NCBI GenBank assembly: GCA_943788025.1
Contig: CALSOR010000004.1
Location: 434,001-498,000, forward strand
From: JABAAE01 sp905480545
Lineage (GTDB): Bacteria; Planctomycetota; Planctomycetia; Pirellulales; Pirellulaceae
Length of the DNA stretch: 64,000 nucleotides
Direction of reading: 5' to 3'
The stretch's first letter is position 1. Each line of letters starts with the position of its first letter. The notes beneath the pieces are model-generated. The model had not been told where the DNA came from and made no database searches. It was given only the letters and a program-made list of their open reading frames with translations. This document shows positions 19,738-29,468 of this stretch, one piece after another. The translations under genes and the position numbers were made by a program.

Positions 19738-20373
19738 CTAAAACAATGCTCCCCTAATCTCGAATTCCCACACACACCAACGCGATTTCGTCGTCGGCAT
19801 TGTAAGGCACCGAAACGTTGAGCAATACAGTCGCAATCCATGTGGCAGCCCAGAAAACATCCAATGTGACTACTTATGATATTTTCCCTCATTTCACGGC
19901 CAATAACCGTGCATAAACACACACCCCTACTTTGGCATAAATACATCGCAAATTGAAACCCATCAAAGTTGCCAATCAGAATATCCAGCCACCGAATTTA
20001 ATTTCAAATTTTAAGTACGAAATTCGGTTAGTCTCCTCAGAGAAATCGCAGAAAGACGAATAAAATTCGAAACACACCGTTGAAACAATGATTTTTGAAA
20101 CAAAAAAATTCTTAAAAAAAACTCCGGAAATTCTTGCAATCGGCGGAAAATGGCGAGATACTAAATCCGTTCTCACTGAAGAACATTAAAACCATAAGAA
20201 CCATTCAACGTTTGATTTAATAAAAACACAGACGAAACACTGTGTTTCTGAGAATCTATCCTGCCGCGTTGATCAAAACGGACACATGGTTAGCGATACT
20301 TTTGAATCCTCAAAAAGTACTTTTGGCTTTTTGAATCAAAAACCGTTAAAGCTGATTGCAGGAGTAGAAAAGG
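19738..20373. other. Long AT-rich upstream region of the secreted Pro-rich gene
   Basis: No gene is supported in this 636-base stretch. It is AT-rich. Near its end lies a cluster of inverted repeats (20298-20342) and an AGGAG ribosome-binding site just before the ATG at 20374. The upstream part may hold the promoter of that gene and of the divergent PilT-like gene. Confidence 0.5.
20298..20342. promoter_or_regulatory. Cluster of inverted repeats upstream of a secreted-protein gene
   Basis: Three adjoining dyads are visible: ACTTTTGA with TCAAAAAG around 20298-20317, the perfect 12-base palindrome AAAAGTACTTTT at 20313-20324, and TTTTTG-AAT-CAAAAA at 20328-20342. They end 31 bases before the ATG at 20374. 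The spacing suits an operator, but no regulator is identified. Confidence 0.4.
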
Positions 20374-23300
20374 ATGAATAAGCCGCTTTGGTCTTGGAAG
20401 CACGTATTCCGAAAACTTGGGTTGCGATTTCGAAATGAAGACGCTGCCTACACATCAAACGAAAATCTAGACTACCGCCCGCTGATGGCGCCTGAGGCCC
20501 TGGAAGAACGCCGCATGCTCACCGGCAGCGGATTTAATGCCGATTTCCCAGACAACTCGATTGAAGATTCAACGCTATTCGAGCCGGAAACCACAGTGTT
20601 GTTCGCGCCGGCAACGACTGTAGAGCAAGCCCCATTTGAGGTGCTTGAGCTTCCTGTTGCTACGGAAGTGCCACTGGAACCAACGGCCTATCCCAATCCC
20701 GAAACACCGATCGACCCAAGTGAGGGCTCTGATCCTAGCCAACCTGATGTCGCAACGACTCCAGATACAACCACCTCTCCAATTACTCCGATAAACCCAG
20801 GCGACCCTTTCTATCCAGAGAGCCCAGTCATTACCCAAGCCCCCGACGATCCGAACGGGCCGGCGTCTCCAGAACCCTCGTCTGATCCAAGTGGTCCGAC
20901 AGATCCTATTGGCCCAGAAGGACCAGCAAATCCTGGTGAGCCTGACGATCCTTTTGATCCAGAACCCCCCTCTGATCCGAGTGGGCCGAAAGACCCTGTT
21001 GGGCCAGAAGGACCGGCGAATCCTGGTGAGCCTGGCGATCCTTTTGATCCAGAGGGCCCCCTCAATCCAGACGGGCCATCTGATCCAGAAGCCCCGTCTG
21101 ATCCGAATGGGCCGAAAGACCCTGCTGGCCCAGAAGGACCAGCGAATCCTGGTGAGCCTGGCGATCCTTTTGATCCAGAGGGCCCCCTCAATCCAGACGG
21201 GCCCCTAATCCCACCAAACGGCGGTGAGATCTTCCCGCCGCCAGGCGAACCCCCCTTCCCTCCCATACCACCGTTTACGCCGCCAATAACGCCACCTCCC
21301 GGCGGACCCGTTGACCCTCCCATTGTTGATCACCACTGCCAAATCCCTCATCACCCTGAAGGCGAACTCGACGCGATTGACGATTTTGTTACCGTGATTG
21401 ACGTCGACTTGGCACCAGGCGGTCCGCAGTCAATTCACGTACTGGAAAACGACATCCGACGCGACATCTCACCGCTGGAGCATTCATTAACAATCAATGC
21501 GAACGAGTACGCAGACACAGTTCCGGTTCGCAACGCGCCCGAAGGTTACTACTTAAATTTTTACAAATACCTTGAGGGAACAGGCACTTATGATTTAGGC
21601 AGCTTCTCCTTCGACGCTGAGTATCGAAACTACTATAACAATACAATTGTGCAGGAACATGCTCACGGCATGTGGATAGGTGAATTGACATTAACGCCGA
21701 ATGATTTCGAATCGACCACCCGAAACGTGGTGATTCAAACCTGCACATCGGTCGATTATCTCCACGACGATTTCGGCCAAACGGTCGGCTACATTGTCGA
21801 TATATCCAGCTACAACGCTGACGACTATGCTTATGGAATTGATCCGAATTTTTTGACTGAACACGCAGCATTTCTGATCACATTCGACACCTTTGACGCG
21901 GTTCGAGTCGGACAGGATTCGGCAACGTTTGAGATCGACGGTGAAATAAGCTCGAGGTACGCGAACATTGCTCATTTCACGCAACCGGAGCATGGGCAGA
22001 CCAGTCTGGTGTCTAACCGCTACGAGCAAAGACTGATCTATGAACCATTCCCTGACACTGACGCCACGAAAGATTCGTTCGACTACACCATTGCAAATGC
22101 GATTGGCCAGTCCGACACCGCAGAAGTAAAAATCGAAGCTCGACCCGACGTTGTCTCGATTTCAGCTGAAGATAGTAGCATGTCAGAAGTGCCGGAAGCT
22201 CTGACGAACAAAGACTACGACACCGCGACATTTCGCATTTCTCGCGCCGAAAGAGACGACGATTTAGAACACGACACTATCGTCTATTTCACAGTTTCTG
22301 GGAGAGAGGCTGATCCAGAACCAGATCGCTTGGCAGAACCGAGGAAAGATTGGCGGAGCGTAGAACGAGGTGTTGCCAAGAGTGTAGGGTATCGAAAATT
22401 AGAGGATGGCGTCATTGATTGGGTATATGCAACCACAATCAAAGCCGGTGAAGATCATGTGGACCTGGAAATATTTGCCGTAAACGATAGTGACTGGGAA
22501 CACTATGACGACGGGAATAAAAACGAGACGGTTGTGTTCATGCTGGTTGATGAATTCGAGAAAAAAATAAATGGCAAAGTGTTCAAAACACGAGCAAGAT
22601 ACTCAATCGACGCGGGGAAAAATCAGGCATCTGCAGAAATTATCGATAAAACCGCGGAACTACGAATTAATGAGTATTCAAGTGACGAGGAAGATGACCC
22701 TGGAGTCGTGGTCCAACTGAACAGCGACGATGACAACCGCGACGGCGTGCCGGATTTTTATAACGGTGAATCAGAAACCAAGGATGATGATCTCGTAAAG
22801 GTCTCGCTTATCGATCGAATTCCGTTCGATCTAGAATACGAAAAAGACTACTTTACTTTAAGATTCGACAACTCGGTCATTCGACTTTGGCACAATGCGA
22901 CCAAAGAAGTATCGGAGAAATTTGAGGCAGCCGAAATCTCTAGTGAGACGATTTTTGAAGAAGGCTCTTACCAGTTTTATGTCGAAGGCGTTCAACTTAA
23001 AGACGCAACGGTTGAGTTGGTCTGGCACAAAAGTCACGACGAAGGACACAAGACGTTTGTGTTTGACACGTTCAAGGTTTTGGTCTGGGGAATCGATGTC
23101 GACATCGACAGCGACAACAATGGCAGCATCGGACATTCCCAGTGGGAAGAAGAACTGGAGTCTAGTAAGTATGGACTCGGAAAGCTGATCCTTCCCGAAT
23201 CATCAGAGTTATCTCAGCCTGTTCCAATAGCGATTCAGATACCGTCATTCATCGGTGAGGAGAACACCAAGGTTAAAATCTCCTACCAACGAAATTCTTC

Positions 23301-24012
23301 CGCGGGCAGCATTTCAATCTATCGTGAGAAACGGACCGGGGAAAATAAAGGGGGAATTCGAGACGGGGGAGACTATGTTGCTACCGATATTGAATACACC
23401 CTGAAGGAACTGGGTTACGATTCCAAAACATCCACGATCACACTTTGGGTGTACGGTGAAGACGAAACAAAAATCAAGACCTGGTTTGACCTGCAGTCGC
23501 TCGGACAACCACAAGAATTCATTGAAGTCACCCTTATTACACAGGAAATGCCGGAAGCGAAGGACAAGGTCAAGTATCTGGTGGCGGGCAAGCCGGATAA
23601 GTCGTCCTACGGCTACCAACTATCACCTGATGTTGACGACAAACACTCATCCATTTTTTGGGCCCTTCAAGAGGAACCGCAGGTTCGTGCTTCACTCGCT
23701 GCCGAAGCAGTCTACCTCTTGAAAGATCTACCAAACGCCGGGTTAAGAATCCTTCTTGAAGATGACCTGAAAGAAATGGGAATCGCTTCGTCCGTGATCT
23801 CGATGCTGAATAAGAGCGAGAAGACATCGTCCCGAACGGCTTCACCGCAGCGCTTTATCGCAAGACTACACTGCAGGCCCAGAGAGCTTCTTGATTTCAT
23901 TCGCTGGCACCAACCCAGACAAACTCGAAGACTGGGTCAACAACGTTGGCCAAGTCGCCGCGGATGGATCGCCGCAATACGATGCGGCTATGGCTATCGC
24001 GTTCCGACTTAA
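20374..24012 (+). CDS. Large secreted Pro-rich protein; C-terminal lipase domain out of frame
   Basis: This 1212-residue frame starts at ATG 20374 behind an AGGAG site. Near residues 41-49 it carries ALEERRMLT, resembling the N-terminal export/sorting motif found on large planctomycete surface proteins. Residues about 110-320 are Pro/Asp/Gly-rich, with near-repeated units such as GPEGPANPGEP about 29-42 residues apart. Then come beta-sandwich regions with cadherin-like (VLENDI near 350) and Calx-beta-like character, rich in Asp/Glu. The last 65 residues read nonsense: the lipase domain that should follow lies in other frames (see the next entry). It was probably a secreted, calcium-stabilised surface hydrolase. 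As sequenced, the product would lack its enzyme domain. Confidence 0.8.
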   Translation: MNKPLWSWKHVFRKLGLRFRNEDAAYTSNENLDYRPLMAPEALEERRMLTGSGFNADFPDNSIEDSTLFEPETTVLFAPATTVEQAPFEVLELPVATEVPLEPTAYPNPETPIDPSEGSDPSQPDVATTPDTTTSPITPINPGDPFYPESPVITQAPDDPNGPASPEPSSDPSGPTDPIGPEGPANPGEPDDPFDPEPPSDPSGPKDPVGPEGPANPGEPGDPFDPEGPLNPDGPSDPEAPSDPNGPKDPAGPEGPANPGEPGDPFDPEGPLNPDGPLIPPNGGEIFPPPGEPPFPPIPPFTPPITPPPGGPVDPPIVDHHCQIPHHPEGELDAIDDFVTVIDVDLAPGGPQSIHVLENDIRRDISPLEHSLTINANEYADTVPVRNAPEGYYLNFYKYLEGTGTYDLGSFSFDAEYRNYYNNTIVQEHAHGMWIGELTLTPNDFESTTRNVVIQTCTSVDYLHDDFGQTVGYIVDISSYNADDYAYGIDPNFLTEHAAFLITFDTFDAVRVGQDSATFEIDGEISSRYANIAHFTQPEHGQTSLVSNRYEQRLIYEPFPDTDATKDSFDYTIANAIGQSDTAEVKIEARPDVVSISAEDSSMSEVPEALTNKDYDTATFRISRAERDDDLEHDTIVYFTVSGREADPEPDRLAEPRKDWRSVERGVAKSVGYRKLEDGVIDWVYATTIKAGEDHVDLEIFAVNDSDWEHYDDGNKNETVVFMLVDEFEKKINGKVFKTRARYSIDAGKNQASAEIIDKTAELRINEYSSDEEDDPGVVVQLNSDDDNRDGVPDFYNGESETKDDDLVKVSLIDRIPFDLEYEKDYFTLRFDNSVIRLWHNATKEVSEKFEAAEISSETIFEEGSYQFYVEGVQLKDATVELVWHKSHDEGHKTFVFDTFKVLVWGIDVDIDSDNNGSIGHSQWEEELESSKYGLGKLILPESSELSQPVPIAIQIPSFIGEENTKVKISYQRNSSAGSISIYREKRTGENKGGIRDGGDYVATDIEYTLKELGYDSKTSTITLWVYGEDETKIKTWFDLQSLGQPQEFIEVTLITQEMPEAKDKVKYLVAGKPDKSSYGYQLSPDVDDKHSSIFWALQEEPQVRASLAAEAVYLLKDLPNAGLRILLEDDLKEMGIASSVISMLNKSEKTSSRTASPQRFIARLHCRPRELLDFIRWHQPRQTRRLGQQRWPSRRGWIAAIRCGYGYRVPT

Positions 24013-24547
24013 AACGGAAATACGGTCAATGAGTATGGTATCAGGCACGTTGGCTGCGACCGGCCATTCGCTGGGAGGCGGCATGGCCAGCGCTGCCTCA
24101 GTCTGGGCCGGCATTCGGGCCTTTCACCTTCAATGCCGCTGGCCTGAACTAGGAAGACAATCGAATTCATGAACACACGCTATCATGTAATCCATCGCAG
24201 AAAAAGAAGTCTGGAACAACGCAGCATTGGACCGGTTTGATGCTGCAGCTCGTGGATATACCGGCGATAACGACGGAATCCATAACGGCGTAACCATTAA
24301 GGCGTACTACAACAAACTCGACATCCTTAGCATCATGCAAGACTCGGACAACGCTAAGGAGGACTTGCTTTTTAATGCGATCGGTCGGCGTATAACGATT
24401 TATGGCGAACAGTCAGAGGATGCAAAAATCAATGTCGTCCGTCGATTCCTTTTCGAAATCATTCCCATGACCGTTAAAAAGAATGGTGACGATCTACTGC
24501 CGGACAGAGAAGGCCTACTAGACCTTATTGTAAAAAAGGAATGCTAA
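23815..24547 (+). pseudogene. Broken class-3 lipase domain belonging to the preceding gene
   Basis: Pieces of one alpha/beta-hydrolase lie in three frames. DIVPNGFTAALYRKT is in the second frame from about 23828. The piece ISFAGTNPDKLEDWVN, then the nucleophile elbow GHSLGGG, is in the third frame from 23891. AFTFNAAGL follows after one extra T near 24121, then a TAG. After a further shift in an A5 run near 24203, a last piece from 24191 to TAA 24547 (YNKLDILSIMQ region) completes the domain. Pieced together they give a normal lipase_3-like order (strand, GxSxG, cap, Asp region). Several shifts plus a stop argue for decay, though sequence error is possible for the homopolymer ones. Confidence 0.7.
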
Positions 24548-24705
24548 TAGCAGTTTATTCAGTTTCCAAAGACTTCCTTGACGCATTTGACTGGAGGGAC
24601 AAAAGCATTCCCACCCCTGCCGAATTAAAGTCTGGAATAACTGCGTTAGTAGAAACACATAGCCTCTTTGTTCCAGCATTGCTCGGCGATTTGCATGGAG
24701 AATAG
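24541..24705 (+). CDS. Possible small ORF, 54 residues
   Basis: An ATG at 24541, overlapping the stop of the broken lipase frame and preceded by AAAAAAGGA, opens 54 codons ending at TAG 24705. The product begins MLIAVYSVSKDF and has no recognised family. The close overlap suggests it was once translated together with the lipase gene, but nothing else supports it. Confidence 0.3.
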   Translation: MLIAVYSVSKDFLDAFDWRDKSIPTPAELKSGITALVETHSLFVPALLGDLHGE

Positions 24706-24715
24706 GATAGACGAA

Positions 24716-25840
24716 ATGAACAAGAAACAATCTAACGCTGTGGCGTTATCGATATTCCTAGCGACTTTTCTAGCATCGGCGATCGCCTGTGCACAAAAGC
24801 CGTCGAAACGGAACAATGATGAATTGCCGGATTGGGTAAAGACCATGCCCGTCTCCATGACCGGAAAACTACCGACCGGCTCTTTATGGAAGAAAGGTCG
24901 GGAAAAAAAACATTGGCACAATTGCGGTGATGGTTGGTTAGTGCGACGCAAATGGAAACCGGAGGAATTTTTCGACGACCCGGATGTTGTCAAACTTTGT
25001 CACGCAATTTTTAAACCAGATATGGTAGCGATAGAAAACCTGATTAAGTCGGGTGTGGACGTTAATGCAGTTGGCATCGACGGAATGAACCCATTGTATT
25101 GGGCATTTCATCAGAATACCGATCCCCGACCCTTTGAAATGCTTCTAAACCACGGAGCCAATCCCAATCTAATCGTGCATCAAAAAGAAAAATCAAGGAT
25201 TCAGTCGGTCCCCTTGTTTGGAGGTGGATTCGCCGTCGTCCATCTCGTTTCTATGACCACCTACAACCGACAATTTAAAAACGTCTTTGAAAATGGTGGT
25301 GACCCCAATCTCGTCTCGGAAAACTTGATTCGAAAATACCCTCCGTACCGTTTTCTCTGGCCCAGCACGCCAGATGCCGTAGAACGAGTTGAGTTATTGA
25401 TTAAGAAGGGAGCCAAGCTTGATGAAAAATCGACCGATGGAATGTCGTTTGTTTGTTTGAACTGCATTGGAGGTGAAGAGGAATCACTTCGACTTTGTTA
25501 TCTGGCCCTTCGGGCTGGCGCTGACCATTCCCTTTCATGCAAATTAGAAAACAAGGACTTTTCCTATTGGGCAACCGTTCGGCCCGAATACAAAGGCTGT
25601 TATTTCCGGATGATTCATTTCATGGCACTCAATGAACAAAAAGCTCGCCAACGCCCGAAGTCAGAGCAAAAATACTACCTGAGAGTTCTCAACTACCTCG
25701 AGCAACGAGGCGAATCGCTCAAGGATGCTCATCAAGATCTCAAACGCTGGAAAACGATGGTCGCCGATGGAAATCTCAACGACATCGAGAAGGAACATCA
25801 GCAACGCGAGAAAGCCCGACTCGCTAAAGCGAAAAAGTAA
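24716..25840 (+). CDS. Secreted ankyrin-repeat protein
   Basis: The frame is open from 24668, but ATG 24716 yields 374 residues with a signal peptide (hydrophobic core to about residue 24, IACAQ cleavage area). Ankyrin repeats occupy about 95-280, seen as recurring helix-turn blocks such as LIKSGVDVNAVGIDGMNPLYWA, MLLNHGANPNL, NGGDPNLV and LIKKGAKLDEKSTDGMSFV. The C-terminus is Lys/Glu-rich and helical. Ankyrin repeats bind other proteins; the partner is unknown. ATG 24695 is another possible start. It follows the broken surface lipase and a possible small ORF on the same strand. Confidence 0.8.
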   Translation: MNKKQSNAVALSIFLATFLASAIACAQKPSKRNNDELPDWVKTMPVSMTGKLPTGSLWKKGREKKHWHNCGDGWLVRRKWKPEEFFDDPDVVKLCHAIFKPDMVAIENLIKSGVDVNAVGIDGMNPLYWAFHQNTDPRPFEMLLNHGANPNLIVHQKEKSRIQSVPLFGGGFAVVHLVSMTTYNRQFKNVFENGGDPNLVSENLIRKYPPYRFLWPSTPDAVERVELLIKKGAKLDEKSTDGMSFVCLNCIGGEEESLRLCYLALRAGADHSLSCKLENKDFSYWATVRPEYKGCYFRMIHFMALNEQKARQRPKSEQKYYLRVLNYLEQRGESLKDAHQDLKRWKTMVADGNLNDIEKEHQQREKARLAKAKK

Positions 25841-26005
25841 CCACGCTCCGAAGATAAAAAGTGATGGTCTATCATAAACACCTGCGGTCATCTAATGATT
25901 TTGCGGGAACTGTTTACTGAACAAACCGTGATTGCATAAAACGCTTCGAAAGTTGCGAACTAATTCGACGTGAATTTAATGTCGAGCTCGCAGCAACCGT
26001 TTTAA

Positions 26006-27004
26006 TCAAACCGCAGCTTCGGATTCATTCTTCTGCGATTCGTTCTTCTTCGTCGACAGGTGACTTGCCGGAACGACCGAACTGCTTTGCGCCGATACAC
26101 TATCATCCATGCCGACTGCTTTCAAGCGATTTCCAATGGGAACCAAATCCGATGCCAAACCAAAAATTTTCATGACCTGCAATGTTGTGTAAGAGACATC
26201 GATCTCCCACCACTTGTGACCGTGGGCTGCCGCTCGTTGATCAGCGTGATGATTGTTGTGCCAGCCATCACCATTGCTAAGCAGGCCAACAAAGAAGCTG
26301 TTGCGTGAATCGTCCCGGGTTTCGTAATTACGGTAACCCCAAACGTGCCCAATCGAGTTCACACTCCACGTGATATGCCAAACCAAAACCGTTCGTACCA
26401 AAACGCCCCAAACAAAAACGCTCAAGCCAAACTGAACCGCGGACATGAAAGTCGCTTCAGGAAACAAAAATCCAACGCCGAAACCAACCAAGTAAAACAG
26501 CACTGCGTGGATTCCATAAACCCACAACCACAATAAATTCCGCTCCAACTTCATGTAAAATCGGTCACGAAAAACATCTTTTGCGTAACGCTCGTACGCC
26601 GCGGTGTTGGTCATTTGAGGATTCTCTACAAAAATCCAACCCATGTGCCCCCAAAACAACGTTTCTATCGGAGAATGCGGATCACCGTCATGATCTGCGA
26701 ATTGGTGATGAGCTCGGTGCGTTGCAACAAATTGACCGGGAGTTTTTTCCAAGCAACAAACGCCCAATAGTGATAGGAATCGTTCGACCCAAAGCGGACA
26801 TTTGAAACTTCGATGAGTCAAAAGTCGATGATAGCCGAGATTGACGCCCAAAGTGCCGAAGACATAACAACCACCGATTGCCAGAACCAAACCGGTCCAC
26901 GAAAACAGCCAGGGTACAACGGCAAACAATGCTAGAACATGAATACCGCCTACAACATAAATCGCCGGCCAGTCAATTTTTCGTTTGGTTTTTGAGTCAC
27001 TCAT
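26006..27004 (-). CDS. Acyl-CoA / stearoyl-type delta-9 fatty-acid desaturase
   Basis: The 332-residue membrane enzyme introduces a double bond into a fatty acyl chain with a di-iron centre. All three histidine boxes are present: HRLLTH at 59-64, HRAHH at 96-100 and HNNHH at 249-253. Four hydrophobic helices (about 15-35, 37-55, 160-180, 188-208) fit the usual topology with both ends in the cytoplasm. The tail after about 290 is Ser/Lys/Glu-rich and variable. It stands alone, convergent with the ankyrin gene. It most likely adjusts membrane fluidity. Confidence 0.95.
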   Translation of the reverse strand: MSDSKTKRKIDWPAIYVVGGIHVLALFAVVPWLFSWTGLVLAIGGCYVFGTLGVNLGYHRLLTHRSFKCPLWVERFLSLLGVCCLEKTPGQFVATHRAHHQFADHDGDPHSPIETLFWGHMGWIFVENPQMTNTAAYERYAKDVFRDRFYMKLERNLLWLWVYGIHAVLFYLVGFGVGFLFPEATFMSAVQFGLSVFVWGVLVRTVLVWHITWSVNSIGHVWGYRNYETRDDSRNSFFVGLLSNGDGWHNNHHADQRAAAHGHKWWEIDVSYTTLQVMKIFGLASDLVPIGNRLKAVGMDDSVSAQSSSVVPASHLSTKKNESQKNESEAAV

Positions 27005-27408
27005 TTAGATTTTAAGCCCTGAAATCATCCCGTTTTTGGAAAAGCGTGTCGGATCGTACACGTTTGTCAAACCGTCTACCCAATTGTCTATTAACGACTG
27101 TAAAACAGGGTTGCGAACGACGAATCAAACTCCTCAAGAAATTCCTAAGGTCAGCATGCTAGTGAACTCTGTTTTGCTCTGCGAGTCAAGCGATAAAAAG
27201 CAATCGTATTTAATCATCTACCGCATTCTGCTAAAACAACGTCCCGTTGAACTCCAGCCCTCTGAAAAATAGTGACCTAAGGCGTTTTGGTCACGACTGG
27301 AATCCGATTCGCGGTTTTCAGCTACGGACTTATTGAAACAACCTTCGAGTGCTGATCGATGAGCTCTTAAACAAGCCAGACAAACTAAAATCTGTTCGAT
27401 TCAACTCA
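27005..27408. other. Intergenic region with weak hairpin and partial repeat
   Basis: No gene is supported. GTGACC (27271-27276) can pair with GGTCAC (27288-27293). The stretch beginning GGTCACGACTGG at 27288 resembles the region at 27413, which encodes the end of the DUF2293 gene, suggesting a partial duplication of that gene's tail. Confidence 0.4.
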
Positions 27409-28098
27409 TCAGTCACGACTGGATTCGCTCAGCGATTTTTGCAATGGGCACTTCTCGGCATCAATCGCCTTGCCAGACCGGTAGTCTCTTAACAGCAATC
27501 GAGACTGTTCAGCAAGCATTCGCCGAACTTCACGACGCATCCCTTTCGCTCTTGGGATCGCCATCCTGTCATAAGCGGTGGTTTGATGCCGCATCCAAGC
27601 AATTACCGCTGACTCGGCCCGTCTTTCGATCGGAATTCGCTCGGTTCGCGCGACTGTCCCGCTACCAACCGGCGTAGCATGTTTCGTCACGGCTTCGGCA
27701 AGTCGATTTGCAAGCTTGACATAACGCTTTTCGAAATTAAGAAAAGCAACTACGGCTCCGTGAAAGTCCTCGACATAGGCCGCCTGCTTTGATTCACGGC
27801 GTTTCGCGGCGGCAACTTTACTTTTTGCATATTTTTCCGTGGAACGCTCTTGCTCCAGTTCCTTGCGAACTTCAATGATTCGATCCGCTGGCGCCCAAAC
27901 ACCCAACGAAAACGTTCGACGACCTTTCTGTTGCTTCACTGTCCAAGTTGGCCCGCGCGATTTAACTCGACGCGTTAGCCCTGCATCGCCTGGTGAGAGC
28001 AACTCCCAATCCTCAGGGACTTGAAGGACGGCTCCTCCATCCAAATAAACGGTCCGTTCGGCCGGACCCGGTGAAACAATTCTCGATTCGCTTGGCAA
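27409..28098 (-). CDS. DUF2293 domain protein
   Basis: The 229-residue basic protein has an N-terminal beta region (1-75), a Lys/Arg-rich helix (about 80-110) and a C-terminal segment matching the DUF2293 family: AWMRHQTTAYDRM followed by an Arg-rich RREVRRMLAEQSR helix (about 165-205). No signal or membrane helix is present. The family has no established function; the strong positive charge suggests nucleic-acid contact, which is inference. It lies downstream of the DUF3592-like gene on the same strand, 75 bases apart. Confidence 0.75.
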   Translation of the reverse strand: MPSESRIVSPGPAERTVYLDGGAVLQVPEDWELLSPGDAGLTRRVKSRGPTWTVKQQKGRRTFSLGVWAPADRIIEVRKELEQERSTEKYAKSKVAAAKRRESKQAAYVEDFHGAVVAFLNFEKRYVKLANRLAEAVTKHATPVGSGTVARTERIPIERRAESAVIAWMRHQTTAYDRMAIPRAKGMRREVRRMLAEQSRLLLRDYRSGKAIDAEKCPLQKSLSESSRD

Positions 28099-28173
28099 TG
28101 ATTCTCTCGTTAATTGTGGTTTGACTTCAGAAGTCTGGAAACACGGTTGGTTAATATTCTACTCTTCGTCTAA

Positions 28174-28587
28174 TCATTCCTCTTTTGGGCTAAAACAGAT
28201 CAAGACAAGTACAATCGCGAACAACCCCGACCCTACCGTTCCAATAATCGGCCGGGCAAGTGTGACCATGGTCGCACCGCGTTCAGCAACAACCTCGGTC
28301 GGCTCGAAAGGATTTACAAAGACCTCAATTTCACCAAGTTTATATTCCGGTAGCTTTGCTTCGAAATCAACACCATCGAATTGGTACTCAATGGTCGACA
28401 CGAATCCGCCAAATTTCCTTCTTTGCATTGCATTTGGCAGAAGGGTCTCTTCCTCCGAAACACCAGTAACGTTGGCTTTAACTTGCACCCAATCCAATGA
28501 CTTGTTTCCATGAGACCAAGCAACATAAAGCCAGCCAATGCAGAATAAAAACACAGCCAAAGTTCCAACAGCAGCCTTTGCGAGCAT
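28174..28587 (-). CDS. DUF3592-like small membrane protein
   Basis: The 137-residue product has a membrane helix at each end (about 5-25 and 110-130). Between them is a beta-rich extracytoplasmic domain with the DUF3592 pattern: W-x-V-x-x-x-V near the start, YQFDGVDFEAK in the middle and a VFVNPFEPTEVV strand before the second helix. The function of this family is not known. It may be co-transcribed with the DUF2293 gene. Confidence 0.75.
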   Translation of the reverse strand: MLAKAAVGTLAVFLFCIGWLYVAWSHGNKSLDWVQVKANVTGVSEEETLLPNAMQRRKFGGFVSTIEYQFDGVDFEAKLPEYKLGEIEVFVNPFEPTEVVAERGATMVTLARPIIGTVGSGLFAIVLVLICFSPKEE

Positions 28588-29468
28588 GATTAAAGCCTAG
28601 AGGATTTAGTGGTACGTCAAACCCGAATTGCAATTTCACCACGGTCACCAGCCGGAGAAATCCCACGCTCTGGCGAGCGTAGCTACCGGTCAGTTCAACA
28701 TTGTCGAACCACTGTTGAAGCGTTACCAGCAAATCAGCGTCAACTCAAATGTTACCACTCAACAATTCAAGCGAGGAAAAATCTAACGCCAAATCCAGCA
28801 ATCGTTCACAACTTGAATGATTCGCGGCGACTTGTTCATCGTTGAACCAAAAACCCAATCGCCGTTCGTTAAGTCGATCTTTTTAGCAATTCAGATACTC
28901 CAATGAAAGCCTCAATTTTTGAAAACAAGCCGAGTCTGCCGCCAAGCGACTCTTCGTTCTGAAGCTCTGAAATCCGAAATAAATCAGTTCGAAGGGATAA
29001 CGCCGAATATTCAGAAATCAGCTTTTTCATGCTGAATAGCAGCTACAAAAACGGTCAATTCGCTCGGCTGTATCCGGTGCAGATTATTCAGGGAAATCCA
29101 GGCCGGCAAATCGCAAACCCAAAACCCCGAACCGGAATCCACGATTTAACTTACGCGAATTGCTGCAGGACCCGTTTGGCTTCGAGCTCCTTGCCGAACG
29201 GAATAGGCACTCGTCGCTCATGTTCCGTTCAACCATTGTTTGTTTGATCGAAAAAAGAAAAGACGAGGCATTACATCGCTTCAGTACTTTCATGCTCAAC
29301 TAAACTCAGCCTGAAAAAAAACTAAACGTGATTTATAAAATCCGTTCCAAATAGCGAATCAACTAAACCGACCGCCTTCGATTCGACGCTGTAAGCACGT
29401 GGGCTGAACTGCGTCCTGGCCTCTAGTTAACTTAATTATGAAAACCATCGTTTTAATAATCGCTTAGC
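28588..29468. other. 880-base gap before the insertion element
   Basis: No gene is supported on either strand. A short hairpin ACGCTC-TGGC-GAGCGT lies at 28665-28680. The rest is unassigned, probably old mobile-element or decayed DNA next to the ISNCY element. Confidence 0.5.
28665..28680. repeat. Short REP-like hairpin
   Basis: A perfect 6-base-pair stem (ACGCTC / GAGCGT) closes a TGGC loop, followed by AGCTAC. It has the form of an extragenic palindrome; I see only this copy in the window. Confidence 0.35.

Noticed and set aside
19754..19866. A - strand frame reading FWAATWIATVLLNV and ADDEIALVCVGIRD
   Set aside because: It looks protein-like but is only 36 codons after a stop and matches nothing I can name. 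Too weak to report as a remnant.
20811..21323. A - strand open frame with collagen-like Gly-X-Y repeats
   Set aside because: It is the mirror of the Pro-rich repeats of the + strand gene: Pro codons (CCN) read as Gly codons (NGG/GGN) on the other strand. No start signal or family support.
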